From the NCBI GenBank assembly GCA_036675565.1, contig JAKFER010000050.1, forward strand, positions 1-64,000: a stretch of DNA of 64,000 nucleotides. Direction: 5' to 3'. The number at the start of each line of letters is the position of its first letter. Position 1 is the first letter of the stretch. Below, piece after piece: positions 55,688-63,911 of the stretch. This stretch comes from JACCYQ01 sp036675565 (GTDB lineage: Bacteria > Bacteroidota > Bacteroidia > Chitinophagales > Chitinophagaceae). Under the pieces are notes generated by a model. That model had not been told where the DNA came from. It saw nothing but the letters and a program-made list of their open reading frames with translations, and did not search any database. The translations under genes were made by a program, and so were the position numbers.

Positions 55688-56116
55688 TTATTTGGCAGGA
55701 TTACCAATTGTTGCTGCAACCGGGATGTTCTTTTGTGCAGCTTCTTTATCATCTTTATACTTGGATGGACATTTCATCAAAATTTCCCTGCATTCAAAAT
55801 GTTCTTCCTGCATGGCGCCTTTTAATACCAAACGGGTACTATGTTCAAAATTTTCAGGCTTGGCATTATGATAAACTACTTTTACAGATCCACCAACTGA
55901 ATCAATAGCTGTAAAACTCATGTAGTTGGGATTATTAATAGCGTCGTATTCAATGGGCTTTTGAGTGTCCAGTTTAGCAACAAGGTGGACAAATTTGCCT
56001 GGCTTATTTTTAGCGGTTTCAACCGTATCATAGGTGGTTAAAGAGCCCATAAAACTGATCAGGACAGCAATTGAAATGGCTATTAAAACAAGAATAATAA
56101 TATGTAATTTCTTCAT
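55688..56116 (-). CDS. ccmE: Heme chaperone CcmE, CXXXY type
   Basis: A 142-residue protein with an N-terminal anchor (about 5-24) and an OB-fold domain. CcmE carries heme from CcmC/D to CcmF. The normal heme-binding His (HxxxY) is replaced: MKCPSKY puts Cys116 and Tyr120 in the CXXXY pattern of the cysteine-type CcmE described in some archaea and Desulfovibrio. ATG 56116 (MKKLHII) is preferred to 56131. It is upstream of ccmF in the operon. Confidence 0.9.
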   Translation of the reverse strand: MKKLHIIILVLIAISIAVLISFMGSLTTYDTVETAKNKPGKFVHLVAKLDTQKPIEYDAINNPNYMSFTAIDSVGGSVKVVYHNAKPENFEHSTRLVLKGAMQEEHFECREILMKCPSKYKDDKEAAQKNIPVAATIGNPAK

Positions 56117-56290
56117 AGTTGTAAAATGCACGGCAAAGTTATTGCAGAATTACCGGATTGCACGATTTTAAGTACCAGATTTTGATTATGTGAACGTTAA
56201 AGAAATGGTAACAAGGACCCGGCTGTATTGTTCATTTTGTGGCTAAGCCAAACGGGTTTAACTTGCATCCCTTTGCAAAAAAAATTAACC

Positions 56291-57337
56291 ATGACAGATT
56301 TATCCACTTTTGATCCCAATAATGCGGGTAACCCCAATAATAATATTTTCGGATTACCCTTCTCAGAAGAAGAATCCCGGCTGGTGATTCTACCCGTTCC
56401 TTGGGAAGTGAGTGTGAGTTATGGTGTAGGTACAGCAAGAAATACGGACCATATTTTTAAAGCCAGTCTGCAAATTGATTTGTTTGATCCTGATGCACCC
56501 GATGCCTGGCGCCAGGGATTTTTTATGCGGTCGTACGATCAAAAAGTTTTATTAAAAAGTGATTACCTGCGTAAAGAAGCAGAATTATATATCGATTACA
56601 TTTCCACCGGTGAACGGGTTGAAGACAATCTTTTCATGTGTAAGGCATTAAAAGAAGTAAATGAGGGAGGAAATTTTTTAAACGAATGGGTTTACCAGCA
56701 AACCAAAGAATTATTAGATCAAAATAAGTTGGTAGGCATGCTGGGTGGTGATCACAGCGTCCCTCTCGGATTTTTTAAGGCACAGGCAGAAAAGCATGGC
56801 GATTTTGGCATCCTGCAGATAGATGCACATTGTGATCTTCGCGATTCATATGAAGGCTTTAAATATTCACATGCAAGTATTATGTATAATGCATTGCATG
56901 AAATCCCTTCCTTAAAAAAATTAGTCCAGGTTGGTATACGTGATTATTCTGATGGGGAGTTGGAGATCATCCAAAACAATAAAGAAAGAATAGTTACTTT
57001 CTTTGACAGGGATATAAAGGATCGTTTGTATGAAGGTGATACCTGGAAAAATGTGGTTGATGATATCATTAAAACTCTTCCGCAAAAAGTACATTTAAGT
57101 TTCGATATAGATGGCCTGGATCCAAAACTTTGCCCGAATACAGGCACACCGGTTGCGGGTGGATTTGAAGTAGAACAGATTAATTACCTGTTAAGAAAAT
57201 TGATTCAAAGTGGCCGGCAGCTGATCGGGTTCGACCTGAACGAAGTTGGCGTTGGGGAAAATGACTGGGATGCAAATGTAGGTGCAAGGGTTTTATATAA
57301 GCTATGTAACCTGCTGGTAAAAAGTAACGATCAATAA
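56291..57337 (+). CDS. Arginase/agmatinase/formiminoglutamase family enzyme
   Basis: A 348-residue binuclear-manganese hydrolase. Metal ligands appear as His155 (GGDHS), Asp178, His180 and Asp182 (DAHCD), Asp272 and Asp274 (SFDIDGLDP). Length and spacing fit agmatinase or formimidoylglutamase, but no hut or speA gene is nearby to choose between them. The ATG at 56291 is chosen; a 21-residue extension upstream (56228) lacks family support. First gene of an operon with the two that follow. Confidence 0.9.
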   Translation: MTDLSTFDPNNAGNPNNNIFGLPFSEEESRLVILPVPWEVSVSYGVGTARNTDHIFKASLQIDLFDPDAPDAWRQGFFMRSYDQKVLLKSDYLRKEAELYIDYISTGERVEDNLFMCKALKEVNEGGNFLNEWVYQQTKELLDQNKLVGMLGGDHSVPLGFFKAQAEKHGDFGILQIDAHCDLRDSYEGFKYSHASIMYNALHEIPSLKKLVQVGIRDYSDGELEIIQNNKERIVTFFDRDIKDRLYEGDTWKNVVDDIIKTLPQKVHLSFDIDGLDPKLCPNTGTPVAGGFEVEQINYLLRKLIQSGRQLIGFDLNEVGVGENDWDANVGARVLYKLCNLLVKSNDQ

Positions 57338-57350
57338 TGCCCATTTGTAT

Positions 57351-57911
57351 ATGAAAGCTTATGAACTGGTCATGCAAAATCATAAATTAAAAACTTACCA
57401 GAAGATAAGCTGGCTTGTTGTGGCAATGAACTTTTTTGCTTTCATATATATTACCTACCAGCTAATAAATACAGTTGAATTTCGCTGGCCTTTATTAGGT
57501 GCTTTATTAATCGCAGTATTTGTTATTATTGTCCAGGTTAAAATAAGAAAGGATCCGGGTACACAAACTCAATTTTTGTTTCCCTTTTTTGTGATCATGT
57601 TTACCTGGATGCAGTTGAACAATTATTGGTTCGTACTCGCTATTTTACTCATTGTGGTTTTTGAAAACATGAGTAAAAAAAAATTAGTGGTAAGTATTGA
57701 TGAAGAGAAAATCATCTATCCATCATTTCCTAAAAAAGAATTTCATTGGCAGGAGATCAAAAATCTTTTATTAAAAGATGACCTGTTGACCATTGATTTT
57801 AAAACTAATAAACTGATCCAGGCATTGGTGGTAGAAACTGATGTAGATGAAGAACAGTTTAACGAATTTTGCAGGGAAAGATTAGCCAATCAAAGGCTGG
57901 CACAAACCTGA
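57351..57911 (+). CDS. Membrane protein with C-terminal soluble domain, unknown function
   Basis: A 186-residue protein. Three to four hydrophobic helices (about 20-42, 52-70, 80-96, 98-112) are followed by a cytoplasmic domain of about 75 residues with KKLVVSIDEEKIIYPSFPKKEFHWQEIKNLLLKDD, a strand pattern like a PH domain. ATG 57351 is preferred over TTG 57345. It lies 13 bases after the arginase-fold gene and 24 before the radical SAM gene, so it is inside one operon. I recognise no named family. Confidence 0.75.
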   Translation: MKAYELVMQNHKLKTYQKISWLVVAMNFFAFIYITYQLINTVEFRWPLLGALLIAVFVIIVQVKIRKDPGTQTQFLFPFFVIMFTWMQLNNYWFVLAILLIVVFENMSKKKLVVSIDEEKIIYPSFPKKEFHWQEIKNLLLKDDLLTIDFKTNKLIQALVVETDVDEEQFNEFCRERLANQRLAQT

Positions 57912-57935
57912 TCTTAAGCAAACAAATAAATTATT

Positions 57936-59234
57936 ATGTCCCTTTCACAATCACCTTACATACTCTATTCTGATGGCAAGGGAAAGATATTTGAAGACAC
58001 CAGTCTTTATGTAACTGGTCGCAGTGGCTGGGATGCGTTGCAGGTATCAGATGATGAATGGATCGAACTGCCAACAGGCGGTCAATTATACGAATTGCCT
58101 GGCCGAAGGGGGATTGGAATTGATGTTGAAACTGGCGAAATGCGTTTGTGTGAAAAGGGTTGGGCCGTTGCTGCTTTTATTCCACCTGCCCATACCGGTT
58201 TTTATATTGCCGCTTACGAAACAGAAGCCGGCGCACCTACCCTTCCTTTATTTTGTTACACAGCGGCAGGTTGGTTGGATGATAAATTTTATGTGCCTGC
58301 CATGCGGATTGAACAGGACATCAGGCAGGACAGTGTAGGATATGACCAGGATAAAATAGGTTTTGGTGTGAAGGCTTTATTAAAAGCGTACCCACATAAC
58401 CGTTTGGTTGAACATTTGGGAAATAATTGTGCGCTGACCTATCATTGTCCGGCGGCACGTAATTTTTTTATTGGGAGATGGGAATGTCCCGTGCCTACTT
58501 CACCGGCGTGTAATGCCAATTGTATTGGATGTATTTCTTTTCAACCAGTAGAAGAAACGATTGTTTCAAACCAGGAAAGATTAATGTTTAAACCAACGGC
58601 ACACGAGATCGTTGAATTTACAGTTCCACATCTTGAAACGGCACCTTATCCTTTGGTTAGTTTTGGCCAGGGATGTGAAGGAGAGCCTTTATTAATGACA
58701 GATACGATCCGGGAAGCAATCATTGAAATAAGAAAACATACTTCAAAAGGAAGTATCAATATCAATACCAATGGTTCTAAACCAGATGCGGTAAAATTGC
58801 TCTGCGAAGCAGGATTAAACAGTATACGTGTAAGTACCAATTCACTAAGAAGTGAAATTTACACGCCTTATTATCGTCCCAATAATTATGTATTTGAAGA
58901 TATTATTGAAAGCCTGAAAGTAGTGCGTGATTTTGGCGGCTGGACCTCCATTAATTATTTTGTTTTTCCAGGTATGACGGATAGTGTTGCTGAATATGAA
59001 GCACTGCGAAAAGTAATTATTGACACCGGTCTGAATATGATTCAATGGCGGAATTTCAATATTGATCCTGACTGGTATCTTGGAAAAATTGGTATTTCAG
59101 ATACAGGTGAATGTTTGGGTATGAAACAAATGATCGACTTATTGCGGGTCGAGTTTCCGCAATTGAAATTTGGTTATTACAATCCACCGATGGAACGGAT
59201 CAAAGGTTCATTTGAAACTGATTTTGCCCATTAA
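57936..59234 (+). CDS. Uncharacterised radical SAM protein
   Basis: A 432-residue protein. The cluster motif is C192-x3-C196-x2-C199 in CNANCIGC, starting unusually far from the N-terminus, followed by SFGQGCEGEPLL and NTNGSKPDA, as in radical SAM barrels. The first 190 residues are a distinct N-terminal domain with three more cysteines (165, 171 and 184). The reaction is unknown. Third gene of the operon with the arginase-fold enzyme and the membrane protein. It abuts the convergent CHRD gene. Confidence 0.85.
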   Translation: MSLSQSPYILYSDGKGKIFEDTSLYVTGRSGWDALQVSDDEWIELPTGGQLYELPGRRGIGIDVETGEMRLCEKGWAVAAFIPPAHTGFYIAAYETEAGAPTLPLFCYTAAGWLDDKFYVPAMRIEQDIRQDSVGYDQDKIGFGVKALLKAYPHNRLVEHLGNNCALTYHCPAARNFFIGRWECPVPTSPACNANCIGCISFQPVEETIVSNQERLMFKPTAHEIVEFTVPHLETAPYPLVSFGQGCEGEPLLMTDTIREAIIEIRKHTSKGSININTNGSKPDAVKLLCEAGLNSIRVSTNSLRSEIYTPYYRPNNYVFEDIIESLKVVRDFGGWTSINYFVFPGMTDSVAEYEALRKVIIDTGLNMIQWRNFNIDPDWYLGKIGISDTGECLGMKQMIDLLRVEFPQLKFGYYNPPMERIKGSFETDFAH

Positions 59235-59714
59235 TCAGTTTGCCGTTACCTGTCCCCTTATTTCTCCATCAGGATAAGTTGCCGTATGCAGGTTGTAATA
59301 CAATGTTCCTGCTTTTAAATAACCCTCTATGGTTGCATTCAATGTTTCTGTGCCCGTTAAGCTTCCACTGGAACCATAAGATGTGGTTATGCTTATTGGA
59401 ATTACCGGTGGTGCATTGGTACCTGCAGCAGCGGGGCCATGAAAATGTGCTGCTACAACATCGCCTGAAAGTCCATTCCAGCTTATCGCCCATTTAAGTT
59501 CATTGGTGTTATCGTTATATGTCCCTGATAAGGTTCCTGAAGCTGTTGTAGTTACAGCAGGTACTTCCTGTGCTCCAGAAGCATTTCCTGAAAGTGATAA
59601 TACAATGTCATCTATATCATCATCATCGTCATCGCATGAAACAAATAAAACCGGAACAACCAGCAACAACATAATGATGAGCCAGTAACTCGAAAATTTC
59701 TGTTTTGTTTTCAT
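59235..59714 (-). CDS. CHRD-domain lipoprotein
   Basis: About 159 residues from ATG 59714. The signal peptide ends in a lipobox LFVSC, followed by a run of six Asp and then DDI. The CHRD domain (about 45-155) includes LSGNASGAQEVPAV, HFHGPAAAGTNAP and TYPDGEIRGQVTAN. The acidic residues after the lipid Cys resemble export signals of surface lipoproteins in Bacteroidota, so surface exposure is inferred. Role unknown. Confidence 0.85.
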   Translation of the reverse strand: MKTKQKFSSYWLIIMLLLVVPVLFVSCDDDDDDIDDIVLSLSGNASGAQEVPAVTTTASGTLSGTYNDNTNELKWAISWNGLSGDVVAAHFHGPAAAGTNAPPVIPISITTSYGSSGSLTGTETLNATIEGYLKAGTLYYNLHTATYPDGEIRGQVTAN

Positions 59715-59894
59715 AACACATAATTTGATTGAAAAAACCATATCGTAAGTAAATCAAAATGGTTGCCTGAAATGAATCTGTACATGATAGCAGGATATTC
59801 ATCCCATCCTGCTTTAATAATAAAAAAATGATCTCTTTAAAACATTGTTTTAATTGATTTCTAATACGGTTGCCAATTACTTAAATTTAAATAC

Positions 59895-60602
59895 ATGAAA
59901 CGTATCATTATTATTGGCGCCAGTTCAGGAATGGGAAAATGCATTGCAGAAAAATACTCACAAAAAAGTTATCAGGTAGGCATAACCGGTAGACGCTCTG
60001 AACTTTTAAATCAAATAAAAAATGACAACCCACAAATAGAAACAGCCTGTTTCGATATAACAGAAACAGATGCATTGCAACATATTGAAAGTTTAACCAA
60101 CAAATTAGGAGGCCTTGACCTGTTGATCATCAGTGCAGGTGGTGGTGAAACAAATGAGGCTTATGAATGGGCCAAAGAAGAATGGATGGTTGAATTAAAT
60201 GTAAATGCATTCACCCGGATCGTTCATTGGGCTTATCATTATTTTATGGACCAGGGTTATGGACATTTTGCTGTTATATCATCTGTCGCCGCAAATCGGG
60301 GAAATGCAGTTTCACCTGCTTACAGCGCCTCTAAATCTTTTCAAACTGTTTATATGGAAGGACTGGCCATCAAGGCAAAAAAATCATTGAAGCCTGTATT
60401 CATTACCGTTTTTGAACCCGGTTTTGTGGCCACTAAGAAACATGCAGGAAAAATTTTCTGGCTTGTACCGGTTGAAAAAGCCGCCAACCAGATCATCCAA
60501 GCCATTGAACAAAAAAAACGAAAAGCATATATCAGTAAACGGTGGAAACTGGTAGCCTGGCTGCTGAAGCGTATTCCCTATAATATGTACAGGCGTTTTT
60601 AA
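59895..60602 (+). CDS. Short-chain dehydrogenase/reductase (SDR)
   Basis: A 235-residue NAD(P)-dependent oxidoreductase. The Rossmann motif is GASSGMG (8-14), an Arg-Arg pair (TGRRSEL) suggests NADP(H), and the catalytic residues are Ser130, Tyr143 and Lys147 (YSASK). ISAGGGETN is the NNAG-equivalent. Substrate unknown. It lies on the plus strand before the blaI-like gene with 150 bases between. Confidence 0.88.
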   Translation: MKRIIIIGASSGMGKCIAEKYSQKSYQVGITGRRSELLNQIKNDNPQIETACFDITETDALQHIESLTNKLGGLDLLIISAGGGETNEAYEWAKEEWMVELNVNAFTRIVHWAYHYFMDQGYGHFAVISSVAANRGNAVSPAYSASKSFQTVYMEGLAIKAKKSLKPVFITVFEPGFVATKKHAGKIFWLVPVEKAANQIIQAIEQKKRKAYISKRWKLVAWLLKRIPYNMYRRF

Positions 60603-60714
60603 GCAATTATTTCCATTATTTTTTCCTGACAAACTGTAACCTCTTCGTCCTCCTGGTCGTTTTAAAAGAACAGGATTGTTAAAAAAAATAAAAATGACGA
60701 CAAGAATTACAGTC

Positions 60715-60732
60715 ATACGAAAAAGGTCGTAT
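60715..60732. promoter_or_regulatory. Putative operator overlapping the blaI-like promoter
   Basis: Inverted repeat ATACGA-N6-TCGTAT. It overlaps TATATTCG (60730-60737), a one-mismatch -7 box for the downstream gene. This is the layout expected of an autoregulated BlaI-type repressor, but the half-site is not the classical TACA. Confidence 0.45.
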
Positions 60733-60756
60733 ATTCGAAGTATAATTAAATCTTTT

Positions 60757-61146
60757 ATGGCCTCTACGAAATACATCAAACCGACAGAAAGCGAACTGGA
60801 AATACTTCAGATCATCTGGACCAAAGGATTGGCAACAGTTAGAGAAGTTCATGAAGAGTTGGGCAAAACCAAAGATGTTGGTTACACAACAACATTAAAG
60901 CTGATGCAGATTATGCATGAAAAAGGATTGGTGAAAAGAGATGATTCCATGCGTACCCACATTTACCAGGCCGCGGTAAATAAAGAAAAAACACAAAAGC
61001 ATATGCTCACTAAAATGATCGATTCCCTGTTCGGGGGCTCACCAACTCAGTTAGTGATACAGGCCTTAGGTAATGATAAACAAAATATGAGTGATGTTGA
61101 ATTAGCGCAGATACAGGAATTATTGAACAGTCTTAAAAAACAGTAA
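60757..61146 (+). CDS. BlaI/MecI/CopY family transcriptional repressor
   Basis: A 129-residue winged-helix DNA-binding protein. From the ATG at 60757 (MASTKYIKPTESELEIL) it has the family N-terminus, then WTKGLATVREVHEEL and YTTTLKLMQIMHEKGLV, the recognition helix and wing, and a C-terminal dimer helix. The upstream in-frame start at 60676 would add a basic extension and put the operator inside coding sequence. It is followed after one base by the M56 peptidase gene. Confidence 0.93.
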   Translation: MASTKYIKPTESELEILQIIWTKGLATVREVHEELGKTKDVGYTTTLKLMQIMHEKGLVKRDDSMRTHIYQAAVNKEKTQKHMLTKMIDSLFGGSPTQLVIQALGNDKQNMSDVELAQIQELLNSLKKQ

Positions 61147-61147
61147 T

Positions 61148-62884
61148 ATGCCCGACATCGGTCATGCTGCATTTCTCCAGTCTCTAGGCTGGGCACTGCT
61201 TAACAGTTTATGGCAACTAGCTTTTTTATGGGTCATTTACCAGGTTGTTTTTTCATTAAAAACATCCTCATCCCCGGCTATTAAAAGCTTTACAGCATCT
61301 TTATTTTTAACAGGTGGATTTGTTTGGTTCCTGTTTACCTTATTCAGTCATTTATTTTCCGGTTCACCTGAAACCATATTATCATCCGCCTTTTCTGCCA
61401 TTAATGGTTATACTGAAATAAATACCTGGCTTCAATCATCACTTCCTATAGCATCTGTGCTTTACCTTTTTTTATTATTTATTCCGCTGGTAAAATTTGG
61501 CCGTAACTACCGTTTTGTAAACCAGTTAAAAACCCAGGGTCATAGAAAAATAAGTGTTGAATGGCGTTTGTTTGTACAACAGGTTGGTAGCCGATTAGGC
61601 ATTAAAAAACCGGTAACCATTTATATTTCAGACCTGGTGAATTCACCGGTAACCATTGGTTTTTTAAAACCAATGATCCTGGTGCCGATAGCAGCGGTTA
61701 ACCGTCTTACACCTGGACAAATGGAAGCTGTATTGTTACATGAACTGGCCCATATAAAAAGACACGATTACCTGGTGAATTTATGGATTACATTTATCAA
61801 AACCATTTTATATTTTAATCCATTTGTAAAATTATTTATCAAGCAGATTGAAAGAGAAAGAGAAAAAAGCTGCGATGAAACCGTTTTACATTTCCAATAT
61901 GATCCGCACGGTTATGCAACAGCGTTATTAATGCTTGAAAAAACAAATACTTCTTTTTCCATTGCAATGGCTGCAAAAGGCAAGAAGAATGATTTATTAC
62001 ATCGCATTGAAACTATTTTAGGAATAGAGCATTCGGCTACTCCTACCATTAAAAAGATCACTGGAATATTTGCAGGACTAATTTGTATAATAGCTGTCCA
62101 GGCACTTTTTATAATGAGCAAACCTCAAAAAGAGGCTTCTGAAAATTTTGCATTGTTAAATGCTACTAATCCTTTTTATTTTTTTACTGGAGAACAGCCA
62201 GCAACCGGAGTTGATTTAAATATGGTGGCAGAAACATCTTCACCGGGCGAATTAAATGAAATGGATATGAAGCTATTGGTTGAACCAACACCTGCTGCAG
62301 TTCAACCGCCCAAACCATTAAGCGAAAAAACGCCGCCTAAACCAGTCATTGCAGATAATGAAATGTCTTTGTCGCCTGATGATTATGTATACGTGAATGC
62401 AACTGAAATAATTGAACCGGAATTAACTACTTTCCAGGAAGAACAATTGGAAGAAATAGTAGAAGCCAGTAAAGTTGTACTGGAAAAAGCAAAATGGAAT
62501 GAAATAGAAAAAAATATTGCTGATGCTTTAACCTCTGAGCAAAAACAACAATTACAAAATGTTTACCTGGCTGAATTGGATAGAATAAACTGGGAAAAAA
62601 TGGAAGACAGGTTACGTCACTCTATCAATAATGTTGACCTGGAAAAAATGTCTGTTCAACTACAAAAAGAACTTACCGAATTCAAATTAGATAGTTTGGT
62701 AAAAGAATATTCCGTTGCCATTAATACCTTGAAATCTGTTGAAGCATTTGTTATAAAAAACAAGCAACAGGAAATAATTCACCCGGAAGTTTCCATTCCT
62801 TTGCTTATTGAAAAAAGGAAAGCTTTGGAATCAGAGGTTAATAAGATTAAAGCCATTCGCGATAAAAAGATCATCAGGCTTTAA
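61148..62884 (+). CDS. M56 family (BlaR1-like) membrane metallopeptidase
   Basis: A 578-residue membrane protein. Zinc motif H198-E199-L-A-H202 with third ligand Glu244 (SCDE). Transmembrane helices lie at about 13-35, 50-70, 98-116 and 305-322. In BlaR1 and MecR1 such peptidases sense a signal and lead to cleavage of BlaI. This one has no penicillin-binding domain; its C-terminal 250 residues are a Pro-rich linker and a long helical segment (about 430-570). The signal is therefore probably not a beta-lactam. It forms an operon with the upstream blaI-like gene. Confidence 0.9.
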   Translation: MPDIGHAAFLQSLGWALLNSLWQLAFLWVIYQVVFSLKTSSSPAIKSFTASLFLTGGFVWFLFTLFSHLFSGSPETILSSAFSAINGYTEINTWLQSSLPIASVLYLFLLFIPLVKFGRNYRFVNQLKTQGHRKISVEWRLFVQQVGSRLGIKKPVTIYISDLVNSPVTIGFLKPMILVPIAAVNRLTPGQMEAVLLHELAHIKRHDYLVNLWITFIKTILYFNPFVKLFIKQIEREREKSCDETVLHFQYDPHGYATALLMLEKTNTSFSIAMAAKGKKNDLLHRIETILGIEHSATPTIKKITGIFAGLICIIAVQALFIMSKPQKEASENFALLNATNPFYFFTGEQPATGVDLNMVAETSSPGELNEMDMKLLVEPTPAAVQPPKPLSEKTPPKPVIADNEMSLSPDDYVYVNATEIIEPELTTFQEEQLEEIVEASKVVLEKAKWNEIEKNIADALTSEQKQQLQNVYLAELDRINWEKMEDRLRHSINNVDLEKMSVQLQKELTEFKLDSLVKEYSVAINTLKSVEAFVIKNKQQEIIHPEVSIPLLIEKRKALESEVNKIKAIRDKKIIRL

Positions 62885-62885
62885 A

Positions 62886-63911
62886 TTACCAAACATTACG
62901 TGGGCAGGTATCTCCATATTGGTTACCGATAATAAATCCAATAATAATTTCGTGCGCTCCCCGACTAACGGTATTTAAATTTGAAGTTGTGAAATCATAG
63001 GCATACCCTGCATTAAACGTATTCCCAATATTCAATCCTAACATTGCAGTGTATCCATCTTTAAAACGGTAACCCCCACCCGCCCATAACAAGTCGCGGT
63101 ATTGCAATTTTATATTTAAATCAAATTGCGGATTTGCAGGCGAACCATTAACATATTTGAACATGACAGATGGAATGGCATTAATATCTTCGGTTATCAA
63201 AAATCGGTAACCGGCAGTAGCGAAAATATGTGGTATAAGTTTGGTGCCGTCATAGAGAGCATCATCTGTAAACCGGACTTTTTGCGGAATAATCTGCTGC
63301 GCACTTAAACCAACAAAATAATTACTGCTGTAAAGCCATAACCCGGCTGCCAGGTCGGGTTTAATTTTGTTGATCTCAGTACTATTCGCCATAACTAAAG
63401 GATCCGTTGGATCTATGGGTGTTGCCTTCGAACGATCATATCCAATGCGGCTGAAGCCGCCGGCAAAACCAGCAGAGATATTGGTGGTTGCATTTAATCC
63501 CAAATGATAGGCGTAAGTAATATTAGCGGAAAAGCGGTTATACAATCCCGTTTTATCATTTACGATCGTTAATCCAATTCCATGATGGGGTTCAGATGCA
63601 TTATAAGATTCCCAGTAAGATGAGCCTCGCGGGTTCTGTCCCGGAACCTGGTAGGAAGTTGCGGATGATTTAAAATCCCTTTTCCCGATGGGTGCATGCA
63701 TGGAAACATAAAAAGTTTGTGGTGCCCCGTTCAAACCAATCCATTGATCCCGGGCGCTCAACTTGACATCTGTATAGTTTTCAATGCCACTCAAAGCAGG
63801 ATTCAGGATATAATTATTTAAAATATATTGCGAATAATGAGGTCTTTGCTGGGCATGCAATTCCTGAAATAACTGGAACAAAATGATCAATATGATTAAA
63901 TATTTTTTCAT
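62886..63911 (-). CDS. PorP/SprF family T9SS membrane protein, second copy
   Basis: A 341-residue outer-membrane protein. Signal peptide ends LHAQ. The mature start QRPHYSQYILNNYILNPALSGIENY is the signature. The barrel ends in NQYGDTCPRNVW. It starts directly after the stop codon of the edge-cut gene at 63912, so it is that protein's likely export partner. Compared with the copy at 34368 it is of the same length but clearly diverged. Confidence 0.9.
   Translation of the reverse strand: MKKYLIILIILFQLFQELHAQQRPHYSQYILNNYILNPALSGIENYTDVKLSARDQWIGLNGAPQTFYVSMHAPIGKRDFKSSATSYQVPGQNPRGSSYWESYNASEPHHGIGLTIVNDKTGLYNRFSANITYAYHLGLNATTNISAGFAGGFSRIGYDRSKATPIDPTDPLVMANSTEINKIKPDLAAGLWLYSSNYFVGLSAQQIIPQKVRFTDDALYDGTKLIPHIFATAGYRFLITEDINAIPSVMFKYVNGSPANPQFDLNIKLQYRDLLWAGGGYRFKDGYTAMLGLNIGNTFNAGYAYDFTTSNLNTVSRGAHEIIIGFIIGNQYGDTCPRNVW

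Noticed and set aside
60676..60756. N-terminal extension of the BlaI-like protein
   Set aside because: The 27 added residues have no family counterpart and would place the promoter and palindrome inside coding sequence. ATG 60757 gives the normal length.
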